Of a stretch of DNA of 64,000 bases, positions 44,346 through 53,078 are shown piece by piece. The stretch's first letter is position 1. The number at the start of each line of letters is the position of its first letter. Source of the stretch: Prosthecomicrobium sp. N25 (lineage in GTDB: Bacteria > Pseudomonadota > Alphaproteobacteria > Rhizobiales > Ancalomicrobiaceae); contig NZ_JBBCAT010000001.1 of the NCBI RefSeq assembly GCF_037203705.1, positions 310,001 through 374,000 on the forward strand, in the 5' to 3' direction. Position numbers and translations under genes: made by a program. The notes beneath the pieces are model-generated. The model did no database searches, was not told where the DNA came from, and worked only from the letters and a program-made list of their open reading frames with translations.

Positions 44346-45053
44346 ATGCTGATCCCCGCCGCCGCGCGGGCCTTCTCGGAGGCCTTCTCGCCGCCGTTCC
44401 GCACCGTGCTGCTGAAGTCGATCGGCATCACGCTCCTGGTGCTGGCGATCCTCTGGGCGGCCGGCACCCGTGCGCTCGCCGCGCTCGCCGCCTGGTTCGC
44501 GGCCGCCTACCCGGTCGACACCCCCTGGTACTACGACGCCTTCACGACGGCGGCCGGCATCCTGTCGGGCCTCCTGCTCTTCGTCGGCCTGTCGCTCCTG
44601 ATCGCCCCCGTGACGTCCCTCGTCGCCGGCTTCTTCCTGGACGAGATCGCCGACACCGTCGAGCGCACCCGCTATCCCCAGGACCCGCCGGGCCGGCCCA
44701 TGCCCCTCTGGCCGTCGATCGCCGGCACGCTGAGCTTCACGCTCGCCGTCGTCGCCGTGAACGTGCTGGCGCTCGTGCTGCTGCTCGTCCCCGGCGTGAA
44801 CCTCGTCGCCTTCTTCGTCGGCAACGGCTACCTGCTCGGCCGGGAATACTTCCAGATGGCCGCGTCCCGCCTGATGCCCCCCGACGCCGCCCGCGCCCTG
44901 CGCGAGGAGAACGGCTTCACGGTCTTCCTCGGCGGCGTGGTGATCGCCGGCGTTCTGTCCGTGCCGGTGCTGAACTTCGTCACCCCGCTCTTCGCGACCG
45001 CCTTCATGGTCCATGTCGCCAAGGCGCTGACCGGCTCGCGGCCCGCGGCCTGA
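44346..45053 (+). CDS. EI24/CysZ-like membrane protein
   Basis: A 235-residue protein of the EI24/CysZ superfamily with about four to six hydrophobic segments. Family-like stretches are LLFVGLSLLIAPVTSLVAGF and NVLALVLLLVPGVNLVAFF. Some members import sulfate; without cysteine-biosynthesis genes nearby the substrate is uncertain. It starts about 80 bases after the MarR gene and converges with hemA. Confidence 0.82.
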   Translation: MLIPAAARAFSEAFSPPFRTVLLKSIGITLLVLAILWAAGTRALAALAAWFAAAYPVDTPWYYDAFTTAAGILSGLLLFVGLSLLIAPVTSLVAGFFLDEIADTVERTRYPQDPPGRPMPLWPSIAGTLSFTLAVVAVNVLALVLLLVPGVNLVAFFVGNGYLLGREYFQMAASRLMPPDAARALREENGFTVFLGGVVIAGVLSVPVLNFVTPLFATAFMVHVAKALTGSRPAA

Positions 45054-45081
45054 GCGGCGTGGGTCCTCCGAAAAGGAAACA

Positions 45082-45098
45082 GCCGCCCCTGGGGCGGC
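45082..45098. terminator. Short GC hairpin between convergent cysZ-like gene and hemA
   Basis: GCCGCCC and GGGCGGC form a 7-bp stem with a three-base loop in the gap between two converging stops. No T run, so efficiency is doubtful. Confidence 0.35.
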
Positions 45099-45144
45099 CG
45101 AGACCGATGGACACCCGCGAAGGGGCGGGGGAGGGCGCCTGCTC

Positions 45145-46428
45145 TCAGCCGCCCGAACGGGTGAGGGCGACGCGCGTGACCGGCACCTCGGGCTCCTCCG
45201 CGGAGGTCACCTGCGTCGGCCCCGACAGCGGCAGCCCGAGCGCCTTCCACACAGAAACGAGCGAATCCCGGAGCTTCGCGATCAGCACGTCGTCGTGGAA
45301 CGGCGTCGGCGTGATCCGCAGGCGCTCCGTGCCGCGCGGCACGGTCGGATAGTTGATGGGCTGGATGTAGATGCCGTGCTCTTCGAGCAGCATGTCCGAG
45401 GCGCGCTTGCACAGGTCCGGGTCGGCAACGAGCACCGGCACGATGTGGGTCTCGCTCGGCATCACGGGCAGGCCGGCGGCGGCGAGCACCGCCTTGGCGC
45501 GGTTCGCCTGGCGCTGGTGCGCCTTGCGCTCGGCCGAGGAGGCCTTGAGGTGGCGGATCGAGGCGGTCGCGGCCGCTGCCACGGCGGGCGGCAGGGCGGT
45601 CGTGAAGATGAAGCCCGGCGCGTAGGAGCGCACGGCGTCGATCAGCGAGGCCTTGCCGGTGATGTAGCCGCCGAGCGCCCCGAAGGCCTTGGCGAGCGTG
45701 CCCTCGATCACGTCGATGCGGTGCATCAGCCCCTCGCGGTCGCAGATGCCGCCGCCGCGCGGGCCGTACATGCCGACCGCGTGCACCTCGTCGATGTAGG
45801 TGAGCGCGCCGTATTGGTCGGCGAGGTCCGCGATCGCGGCGATCGGGGCCACGTCGCCGTCCATCGAATAGACGGATTCGAAGGCGATCAGCTTCGCCCG
45901 GTCCTTGCCGGCCGCCGCCAGGATCTCCTCGAGATGCGCCAGGTCGTTGTGCCGGAAGACCTTCTTCTCGCAGCCGGAGCGCCGGATGCCCTCGATCATC
46001 GAGGCATGGTTCAGCTCGTCGGAAACGATGAGGCAGTTCGGCAGGATGCGGGCGATCGTCGAGATCGCCGCCTCGTTCGACACGAAGCCGGACGTAAAGG
46101 TGAGCGCCGCCTCCTTGCCGTGCAGGTCGGCGAGCTCGGCCTCGAGCTCCACGAGCGGGTGGTTCGTGCCCGAGATGTTGCGCGTGCCGCCCGCGCCGGC
46201 GCCCATCGTCTGCGCGGCCGCCACCATGGCGCCCACCACGGCCGGGTGCTGCCCCATGCCGAGATAGTCGTTCGAGCACCAGACGACGATGTCCCGGGCC
46301 TCGGCGCCGCGGCGCCAGATCGCGTGCGGGAACCGCCCGGCGATGCGCTCGAGATCGGCGAAGACCCGGTAGCGCTTCTCGGCCTTGAGGGCCGCAACGG
46401 CCGTCTCGAAGATCGCGTCGTAGTTCAT
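45145..46428 (-). CDS. hemA: 5-aminolevulinate synthase
   Basis: PLP enzyme condensing glycine and succinyl-CoA, first step of haem synthesis in alphaproteobacteria, 427 residues. [21 protein letters not shown] is the typical start. [46 protein letters not shown] and the PLP-Lys motif [13 protein letters not shown] follow, with LAKAF in place of the usual LGKAF. ATG 46428 follows GAGGA. A FixK/FNR box lies 129 bases upstream, linking haem supply to the low-oxygen regulon with hemN and ccoNOQP. Confidence 0.96.
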   Translation of the reverse strand: MNYDAIFETAVAALKAEKRYRVFADLERIAGRFPHAIWRRGAEARDIVVWCSNDYLGMGQHPAVVGAMVAAAQTMGAGAGGTRNISGTNHPLVELEAELADLHGKEAALTFTSGFVSNEAAISTIARILPNCLIVSDELNHASMIEGIRRSGCEKKVFRHNDLAHLEEILAAAGKDRAKLIAFESVYSMDGDVAPIAAIADLADQYGALTYIDEVHAVGMYGPRGGGICDREGLMHRIDVIEGTLAKAFGALGGYITGKASLIDAVRSYAPGFIFTTALPPAVAAAATASIRHLKASSAERKAHQRQANRAKAVLAAAGLPVMPSETHIVPVLVADPDLCKRASDMLLEEHGIYIQPINYPTVPRGTERLRITPTPFHDDVLIAKLRDSLVSVWKALGLPLSGPTQVTSAEEPEVPVTRVALTRSGG

Positions 46429-46556
46429 GCGTCCGTCCTCGTGCGGGTCCGTCGCGGACCACTGTCCCGGCCGGTTCTCGACCCTGCGGGGATACCGCAG
46501 CGTCACCCCTCTCCGGCCACGCTACATTGTAAAGCCTTTAAAGAGTCTGGCGCGCA

Positions 46557-46570
46557 TTGACCATGATCAA
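46557..46570. promoter_or_regulatory. FixK/FNR box upstream of hemA
   Basis: TTGAC-CATG-ATCAA, the same half-sites as the ccoN box, nine of ten matches to consensus. It lies 129 bases from hemA and 144 from the divergent response-regulator gene. Confidence 0.65.
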
Positions 46571-46713
46571 GTGGCGGTGTTGGGGCGGCTCCCAGGGCGA
46601 AGCGCCCATCCGCCGCAGCCGCGGCCCGGGCCCCCCGCGCCGCGCCCCGCACCCTGCGCCCGCAACCCATTCTTCACCCCTGTCCTTCACCATGCGGCCA
46701 TGGAGGCCCGGAC

Positions 46714-47235
46714 GTGAATCTCGACCTGTCGTCGCTCACCTTCCTCGTGGTGGAGGACAGCGCCTACATGCGCACGATCCTGCGCACCATGCTGCAGGGC
46801 TTCGGCGCGCGCCGGATCGTCGAGGCCGAGGACGGCGCGTCGGGCCTGGAGGCGATGGACCGCGCCAACCCGGACATCCTGATCCTCGACTGGGTGATGC
46901 CGATCCTGGACGGCGCCGACATGGTGCGCATGATCCGCAACCCGCAGAACCCCTTCGCGTACGTGCCCGTCATCATGGTCACGGCCCACACCGAGCGCAG
47001 CCGCATCCTGGAGGCCCGCAAGCTCGGCATCCACGAACTCCTGTGCAAGCCGATCTCCGCCAAGGCGCTCTACCAGCGCGTGGCGAGCGTCATCCTGCAG
47101 CCCCGCGAGTTCGTGAAGACCCCGACCTATTTCGGCCCCGCCCCCCGCAAGGTGCGCAACCGCCAGAAGATCTGGGAATCCAAGCCGGCCGGCCAGCGCG
47201 GCCCGTCCGTCGACCAGCAGGAGGTCGCGGCCTGA
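46714..47235 (+). CDS. CheY-like response regulator with basic C-terminal extension
   Basis: A 173-residue protein whose first 125 residues are a receiver: acidic VVEDS, phosphoacceptor Asp in LILDWVMPILDG, Thr in MVTAHTE and Lys in LCKPIS. The remaining 45 residues form a basic, Pro-rich tail (PRKVRNRQKIWESKP) without a known DNA-binding fold. GTG 46714 follows GGAGG by seven bases. No kinase is adjacent. Its target is unknown. Confidence 0.85.
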   Translation: MNLDLSSLTFLVVEDSAYMRTILRTMLQGFGARRIVEAEDGASGLEAMDRANPDILILDWVMPILDGADMVRMIRNPQNPFAYVPVIMVTAHTERSRILEARKLGIHELLCKPISAKALYQRVASVILQPREFVKTPTYFGPAPRKVRNRQKIWESKPAGQRGPSVDQQEVAA

Positions 47236-47287
47236 GACGGGCCGACGCCCTCGCGCGCCGTGCCGCCCCGCGCTACGCTGGCCTCCC

Positions 47288-48223
47288 ATGCAGCGCGAGA
47301 CCCAGATCCTCTCCTCCGCCTACCGCTACTTCGTCGCCGTGGCGGCGGCGGGCTCGATCCGCGGCGCCGCGCGCGAGCTGAACATCGTCGCCTCCGCGGT
47401 CAACCGGCAGATCCTCCTCCTGGAGGCCCAGCTCGGCCTCGAGCTCTTCGAGCGTGTCGGGCGCGGGCTGCGGCTCTCCGAGGCGGGGACCGTGCTGCTG
47501 CGCTCGCTCAACGAGATCGTCGGCAGCTACGAGGAGGTCGCCGCCGAGCTCGACGCCTTCCGGGGGCTGAAGCGCGGCCGGGTGCGCGTGGCCACGGTCG
47601 AGAGCGTCAGCGTCAACGTCCTGCCCGACATTCTCGCCCGCTTCTGGATCGAGTTTCCCGGCATCGAGATCGTCACCACGGTGGCCGGCTCGGAGGCGGT
47701 CACGCGCCTGGTCGCCGACGGCGACGCCGACGTCGCCTTCTCGTTCAACCCCGACCCGAGCCCCACCCTCAGGGTCCTCCACGAGGAGGCCTTCCGGATC
47801 GGCGCGCTGATGCGGCCGGACCATCCCCTGGCACGGCGCGCGAGCCTGACGATGGCGGAACTCGCCCGCGAGCCGCTCGCCCTGCCGAAGCGCGGGCTGA
47901 GCCTCAGGTCCGCCGTCGACCCGGCGCTCGCCCGCCTCGGCCGGGCCCTGCGTCCGCGGCTGGAGAGCGACTCGCTGCGCCACATGGCCGCCCTCGCGCG
48001 CCGGGGCCAGGTGGTCGCCTTCCAGACCCCCGTCGGCATCGAGGCGGAGCTGGCCGAGGGCAGCCTCGTGCTCGTGCCCCTGTCCGACCCGGACGTGGCG
48101 GTCGACCGGCTGGTGGTCATGGCCGGGGCCGGCCGGACGCCCAGCCTCGCCATGACGGTCTTCTCCGAGCACGCGAAGGCCGCCCTGGAGGCGCGCCGCA
48201 CGGCCCTGCGCGAGCCGGCCTGA
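47288..48223 (+). CDS. LysR-family transcription regulator
   Basis: A 311-residue LTTR. The N-terminal winged helix (AAAGSIRGAARELNIVASAV plus NRQILLLEAQLGLELFER) is followed by a linker helix. The effector domain, from about residue 95, has VRVATVESVSVNVLP. Ligand and targets are unknown. The downstream aminotransferase, 69 bases away on the same strand, may be co-transcribed; no classic divergent target is present. Confidence 0.9.
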   Translation: MQRETQILSSAYRYFVAVAAAGSIRGAARELNIVASAVNRQILLLEAQLGLELFERVGRGLRLSEAGTVLLRSLNEIVGSYEEVAAELDAFRGLKRGRVRVATVESVSVNVLPDILARFWIEFPGIEIVTTVAGSEAVTRLVADGDADVAFSFNPDPSPTLRVLHEEAFRIGALMRPDHPLARRASLTMAELAREPLALPKRGLSLRSAVDPALARLGRALRPRLESDSLRHMAALARRGQVVAFQTPVGIEAELAEGSLVLVPLSDPDVAVDRLVVMAGAGRTPSLAMTVFSEHAKAALEARRTALREPA

Positions 48224-48292
48224 CCCGGCGGCTGCATTTCCTGGCGGGATCGGCTAAAGGCAGGCCGTCCGCAGTCCAGGCGAGGTCGCCCC

Positions 48293-49396
48293 ATGAGCCC
48301 CCGTTACACGCCGCTCGTCGCCGGCCTTCCCGCGACGGTGCCCTTCGTCGGCCCCGAGACCCAGGAGCGCCGCCGGGGTCGGCCCTTCCGGGCCCGCATC
48401 GGCGCCAACGAGAACGGCTTCGGCCCGTCCCCGCGCGCGGTCGCCGCCATGGCGGAGGCCGCCGCCGAGGGATGGAAGTACGGCGATCCCGAGAACCACG
48501 ACCTGAAGGCCGCCCTGGCCCGCCACCACGGCGTGGCGCCGGAGAACGTCGTGGTCGGCGAGGGCATCGACGGGCTCCTCGGCCTCGCGGTCCGCCTCGT
48601 CGTGGAGCCCGGCGACGCGGTCGTCACCTCGCTCGGCGCCTACCCGACCTTCAACTTCCATGTGGCCGGCTTCGGCGGACGGCTCTGCACCGTGCCCTTC
48701 ACTGGGGACCGGGAGGATCCCGAGGCGCTCCTCGCCGAGACCAGCCGGACCGGCGCGAAGCTCGTCTACCACTCGAACCCGAACAACCCCATGGGCTCCT
48801 GGTGGGACGCGGCCACCGTCCGGCGCATGATCGGCGGCGTGCCGGAAGGGGCGCTCCTGTGCCTCGACGAAGCCTACGGCGAGTTCGCCCCCGAGGGCAC
48901 GCTGCCGCCGATCGACCCCGCCGACCCGAACGTCCTGCGCTTCCGCACCTTCTCGAAAGCATACGGGCTCGCCGGCCTGCGGGTCGCCTACGCGATCGGC
49001 GAGGCCGGGGTGATCCGCGCCTTCGACAAGATCCGCAACCATTTCGGGGTGAACCGGGTGGCCCAGGCCGGCGCCCTGGCGGCGCTGGCGGATGCCGGCC
49101 ACCTCGCCTGGGTGCGGGCCGAAGTGGAGGCGGCCCGCTCGCGCATCGCCCGGATCGCCGCCGCCAGCGGGCTCGCGGCCCTGCCCTCGGCCACCAACTT
49201 CGTGGCGATCGACTGCGGCCGCGACGGCGAGTTCGCCCGCCGCGTCCTGGCCGCCCTCGTCGAGCGCGACGTCTTCGTCCGCATGCCCGCCGTCGCCCCG
49301 CAGAACCGCTGCATCCGCGTCGGCTGCGGCCCGGCCGCCGACCTCGACGTCTTCGAGGCGGAGCTGCCCGCCGCGCTCGCCGCCGCGCGCGGCTGA
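48293..49396 (+). CDS. PLP-dependent aminotransferase (histidinol-phosphate aminotransferase-like)
   Basis: Fold-type I aminotransferase, 367 residues. RIGANENGFGPSP is the HisC-like N-terminus, VYHSNPNNPMGSWW the PLP-ring motif, LDEAYGEF the Asp-Tyr pair and TFSKAYGLAGLRVAYAIG holds the Schiff-base Lys. It could be a second HisC or act on another aromatic or imidazole amino acid. It is not linked to the his genes at 33.7-36.2 kb. Confidence 0.86.
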   Translation: MSPRYTPLVAGLPATVPFVGPETQERRRGRPFRARIGANENGFGPSPRAVAAMAEAAAEGWKYGDPENHDLKAALARHHGVAPENVVVGEGIDGLLGLAVRLVVEPGDAVVTSLGAYPTFNFHVAGFGGRLCTVPFTGDREDPEALLAETSRTGAKLVYHSNPNNPMGSWWDAATVRRMIGGVPEGALLCLDEAYGEFAPEGTLPPIDPADPNVLRFRTFSKAYGLAGLRVAYAIGEAGVIRAFDKIRNHFGVNRVAQAGALAALADAGHLAWVRAEVEAARSRIARIAAASGLAALPSATNFVAIDCGRDGEFARRVLAALVERDVFVRMPAVAPQNRCIRVGCGPAADLDVFEAELPAALAAARG

Positions 49397-49409
49397 GCCG
49401 CGGCGGCGG

Positions 49410-50435
49410 TCAGCGCGGAACCGGGGCGTCCGCCCTGAGCAGCCCTTCGGCCTTGAGGTCGGCCCAGAGCGCGGCCGGGATCGAGACCCCGAGGGTGCGG
49501 ACGTTGCGCGTCACCTCGTCGGGCGTCTGCGCCCCGGGGATCACCGACACGACAGCGGGATGGTGCAGCGGGAAGCGCAGGGCCGCCTCCGCGAGCCCGA
49601 CCCCGTGCGCCCGGCACACGGCCTCGATCCGCCCGACCCGGTCGAGGATCGGCTGGGGCGCGGGATCGTAGTTGTAGAAGGCCCCGGGCCGCGGTCCCGT
49701 GGCCAGGATGCCGGAATTGTAGGGGCCGCCGAGCACGATCCCGATGCCGCGCTCCTCGCAGAGCGGCAGGAAGCTGTCGAGGCTCTCCTGTTCCAGGAGG
49801 GTGTAGCGGCCGGCGAGCAGGAACAGGTCGAAGTCGCCCTGCCGCGCCATCGCCTCCGCCACCTGCCATTCGTTGATCCCCGCGCCGATCGCCTTGACCA
49901 CGCCCTCCTCGCGCAGCCTGAGGAGCGCCCGGTAGCCGCCCGCCATGAACTCCGCGATGCGCCGGTCGGAGGCCTCCTTGGATCCGTGCGTGAAGATGTC
50001 CACGTCGTGGCAGAACAGGATCTCGACCGAATCGATGCCGAGCCGCTCCAGGCTGTCCTCGAAGGAGCGGAGCACGCCGTCGTGCGAATAGTCGTAGATC
50101 TCGCGCCGCGACGGCGTGTCGAAGAACTTGCCCTGGCCGGTCCGCTCCGCCGGCGGACAGACCTTCAGCACCCGTCCGACCTTCGTGGAGACGACATAGT
50201 CCTGCCGGGCGCGCCCGCGCAGGAAATGATTGACCCGCGTCTCGGCGAGCCCGAGCCCGTAGAGCGGGGCGGTGTCGATGTAGCGGCAGCCGGCCTCCCA
50301 GGCGGCCCGCAAGGTCGCCTGCGCGGCCTCCTCGGACAGCGCGCGGTAGAGGTTGCCGAGCGGCGCCGTCCCGAAGCCGAGCTCCGGAAACGCGATGGTC
50401 GCGCCCGAGCGCGTCGTGAAGGTCCGGGTCTGCAT
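49410..50435 (-). CDS. Aldo/keto reductase (sugar dehydrogenase-like)
   Basis: NAD(P)-dependent AKR of 341 residues. The catalytic tetrad is visible: Asp and Tyr in YIDTAPLYGLGLAE, Lys in VVSTKVGRV and His in ILFCHDVD. Similar proteins include L-fucose, D-threo-aldose and pyridoxal dehydrogenases. Encoded with a GntR regulator and divergent from an altronate-dehydratase-like gene, it probably oxidises a sugar to a lactone. Confidence 0.86.
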   Translation of the reverse strand: MQTRTFTTRSGATIAFPELGFGTAPLGNLYRALSEEAAQATLRAAWEAGCRYIDTAPLYGLGLAETRVNHFLRGRARQDYVVSTKVGRVLKVCPPAERTGQGKFFDTPSRREIYDYSHDGVLRSFEDSLERLGIDSVEILFCHDVDIFTHGSKEASDRRIAEFMAGGYRALLRLREEGVVKAIGAGINEWQVAEAMARQGDFDLFLLAGRYTLLEQESLDSFLPLCEERGIGIVLGGPYNSGILATGPRPGAFYNYDPAPQPILDRVGRIEAVCRAHGVGLAEAALRFPLHHPAVVSVIPGAQTPDEVTRNVRTLGVSIPAALWADLKAEGLLRADAPVPR

Positions 50436-50471
50436 CGATCTCCTCCCAGGGGTCTCGTTTCGTGTCGTTGC

Positions 50472-51212
50472 TCAGTCCGGGTCGACCACGCCGGGATGCC
50501 GTTCCCCGAAGCGGACGAGGTCGTCCACCACCCGGTCGAGATGCCGGCGCATCGCCGCGGCCGCGGCGGCGCCGTCGCCCGCCGTCAGCGCGGTCCAGAT
50601 CGCCGCGTGCTCGTGCAGCACCTCCGGCAGCCGCGACGCGGTCGACAGCATGCGCCGCACCCGCTCGAGCCCGCCGCGCGCCGTCTCCACGAGGCCGGGC
50701 ACGCGCGGAAAGCCGAGCGCGTCGATGAGCAGCGCGTGGAACTCCAGGTCGAGCCGGTGGAAGCCGCGGTGGTCCTGCGCCGCCACGGCGGTCTCCTGGT
50801 AGCGCAGGTTGCGGTCGATCTCCGCCCGCCGCTCGGCCCCGAGCCGGCCGGCCAGCACCCTGACGCCCTCCGTCTCGAGCGCCCTGCGGATGAACATCGC
50901 CTCGCGCACGTCGCGCAGCCGGATCCGGGTGACCCGCGTGCCGCGCTGGGGCAGGATCTCGACCAGCCCCTCCGCCTGCAGGCGCGCCAGGGCCTCCGAG
51001 ACCGGGAAGCGCGAGACGCCCAGCCGCTCGCAGATGGCGTGCTTGTTGATCGACGCGCCCGGCGGCAGGTCGGAGGCGACGATCGCCTCCCGGAGCGCCG
51101 CCTGCACGCTGTCGGTGGTGCCGCCGCGTCCCGCGAGGCCGAGCGGGCCCAGGAACGGGTAGTCCGTCGTCCCCGCGACGTCGGCCGGCGGGTCGCCTTC
51201 CATGATTTGCAT
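50472..51212 (-). CDS. GntR/FadR-family regulator
   Basis: A 246-residue regulator. The N-terminal winged helix has ICERLGVSRFPVSEALARLQ and EGLVEILPQRGTRVTRI. The C-terminal all-helical FCD effector domain has metal-ligand His residues in HRLDLEFHALLIDA and later HEHAAIW. A direct-repeat operator lies right at its 5' end. It likely represses the divergent dehydratase and its own operon until a sugar acid binds. ATG 51203 is an alternative start. Confidence 0.9.
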   Translation of the reverse strand: MQIMEGDPPADVAGTTDYPFLGPLGLAGRGGTTDSVQAALREAIVASDLPPGASINKHAICERLGVSRFPVSEALARLQAEGLVEILPQRGTRVTRIRLRDVREAMFIRRALETEGVRVLAGRLGAERRAEIDRNLRYQETAVAAQDHRGFHRLDLEFHALLIDALGFPRVPGLVETARGGLERVRRMLSTASRLPEVLHEHAAIWTALTAGDGAAAAAAMRRHLDRVVDDLVRFGERHPGVVDPD

Positions 51213-51243
51213 TGTAGCATGTTAGCCGGTCGTGGTAGCACGT
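51212..51243. promoter_or_regulatory. Direct-repeat operator of the GntR regulator
   Basis: TTGTAGCATGT (51212-51222) and TGGTAGCACGT (51233-51243) match at nine of eleven positions and start 21 bases apart, two helical turns. Each resembles the FadR-subfamily pattern TNGTNNNACNA. They lie in the 89-base divergent region. Confidence 0.5.
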
Positions 51244-51301
51244 CAACGGCCGGCAGGCCTCCGGCCCGGCCCCTTTTTCGGAACCTTCGAGGACGAATTC
51301 C

Positions 51302-52831
51302 ATGTCGCGCCCGCTGACGACCCCGCGCTTCATCCGCCTTCAGCCGCAGGACACCGTGGTTGTCGCGGTCGACACGATCGAGACCGGCGCCGCCGTGGCC
51401 GGCGTGACCGCCCGGGCCCGCGTGCCGCGCGGACACAAGATGGCGACCGTGCCGATGCCGGCCGGCGCGCCCGTCGTCAAGTTCGGGCAGATCATCGCCT
51501 TCGCCACCGCCGACATCGCGCCCGGCGACCATGTTCATTCGCACAACTGTGCGTTCCAGGCCTTCGCGCGCGACTACGCCTTCGCGTCGGAGGCCCGCCC
51601 GGAGGAGATCCTGCCCGTCGAGGCCCGGGCCACCTTCGAGGGCTTCCGGCGGCCCGACGGCAAGGTGGGCACGCGCAACTACGTGGCGATCCTGTCGAGC
51701 GTGAACTGCTCCGCCCACGTCGCCCGCTACATGGCCGAGGCGATCAACCGGTCCGGGATTCTCGAGGAGTTCCCGAGCGTGGACGGGGTCGTCCCCTTCG
51801 TGCACGGCACCGGCTGCGGCATGGCGGCCTCCGGCGAGGGCTTCGAGGTGCTGAAGCGCACGCAGTGGGGCTACGCCTCCAATCCCAACGTGGCGGCCGT
51901 GCTCCTCGTCGGCCTCGGCTGCGAGGTCTTCCAGATCGGCCGCATGAAGCAGGAATACGGGATCGCCGAGGGCGACCACTTCCAGACCATGACCATCCAG
52001 GACACCGGCGGCACCCGCAAGACCATCGAGCAGGGCGTCGCCCGCATCCGCGAGATGCTGCCGGTCGCCGCCCGGGCGAAGCGCGAGACCGTGCCGGCGT
52101 CCGAACTGATGCTCGCCCTTCAGTGCGGCGGTTCGGACGGCTACTCCGGCATCACCGCCAACCCGGCGCTGGGCGCCGCCGCCGACCTGCTGGTCGCCCA
52201 CGGCGGCACCGCCATCCTGTCCGAGACGCCCGAGATCTACGGCGCCGAACACCTGCTGACCCGCCGCGCCGCGACCCGCGAGGTCGGCGAGAAGCTGGTC
52301 GAGCGCATCCGCTGGTGGGAGGACTACACCGCCAAGGCCGGCGGGTCGATGGACAACAACCCCTCGCCCGGCAACAAGGCCGGCGGCCTGACCACCATCC
52401 TGGAGAAATCGCTCGGCGCCGCCGCCAAGGGCGGTACGACGACCCTCCGGAACGTCTACGAATATGCCGAGCGCGTCGACGCCAAGGGCTTCGTCTTCAT
52501 GGACACGCCCGGCTACGACCCCGTGTCGGCGACCGGCCAGGTGGCCGGGGGCGCCAACATCCTGTGCTTCACCACCGGCCGTGGTTCCGCCTACGGCTGC
52601 AAGCCGACTCCGTCCATCAAGCTGGCGACCAACACGGACATCTATACCCGGATGATCGACGACATGGACATCAACTGCGGGGACATCCTCGACGGCGTGT
52701 CGATCGACGACAAGGGGCGCGAGATCTTCGACCGTGTCCTGGCGATCGCGTCGGGCGAGCGCTCCAAGTCGGAGGAACTGGGCTACGGCGACAACGAGTT
52801 CGTCCCGTGGCAGATCGGCGCGACCATGTGA
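51302..52831 (+). CDS. UxaA-family dehydratase (altronate/galactarate dehydratase-like)
   Basis: A 509-residue fusion of an N-terminal SAF domain (about 10-95, with HSHNCAF) and the large UxaA/GarD domain. Fe-site segments include VGTRNYVAILSSVNCSAHV, VHGTGCGM, LGCEV and LQCGGSDGYSGITANPALG. It should remove water from a hexonate or related sugar acid. Substrate is not fixed by sequence. It is divergently controlled with the GntR/aldo-keto reductase pair. The stop is followed by an AT-richer gap. Confidence 0.88.
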   Translation: MSRPLTTPRFIRLQPQDTVVVAVDTIETGAAVAGVTARARVPRGHKMATVPMPAGAPVVKFGQIIAFATADIAPGDHVHSHNCAFQAFARDYAFASEARPEEILPVEARATFEGFRRPDGKVGTRNYVAILSSVNCSAHVARYMAEAINRSGILEEFPSVDGVVPFVHGTGCGMAASGEGFEVLKRTQWGYASNPNVAAVLLVGLGCEVFQIGRMKQEYGIAEGDHFQTMTIQDTGGTRKTIEQGVARIREMLPVAARAKRETVPASELMLALQCGGSDGYSGITANPALGAAADLLVAHGGTAILSETPEIYGAEHLLTRRAATREVGEKLVERIRWWEDYTAKAGGSMDNNPSPGNKAGGLTTILEKSLGAAAKGGTTTLRNVYEYAERVDAKGFVFMDTPGYDPVSATGQVAGGANILCFTTGRGSAYGCKPTPSIKLATNTDIYTRMIDDMDINCGDILDGVSIDDKGREIFDRVLAIASGERSKSEELGYGDNEFVPWQIGATM

Positions 52832-53078
52832 ATTTCATCATTGGTTAACCTATTCGCATCACGAGTCTCTCCTAGAGGAATGCTATCTGGAATATCAGAA
52901 ATCCGAAGGATCTAACCAAGCGTAACTTCTGCAATACCGGAGACGTTGTGCGCTGCAAAAAACCGGCGTGCCGCGTTTAGTTCCCTACCGAAGCGGTAAA
53001 CCCGAACGGATACGGAATGTTAATGTCGGTATATCACGATTGGGATAGACGAACCTCGCGTCTCTGGGGAGAATCTTG

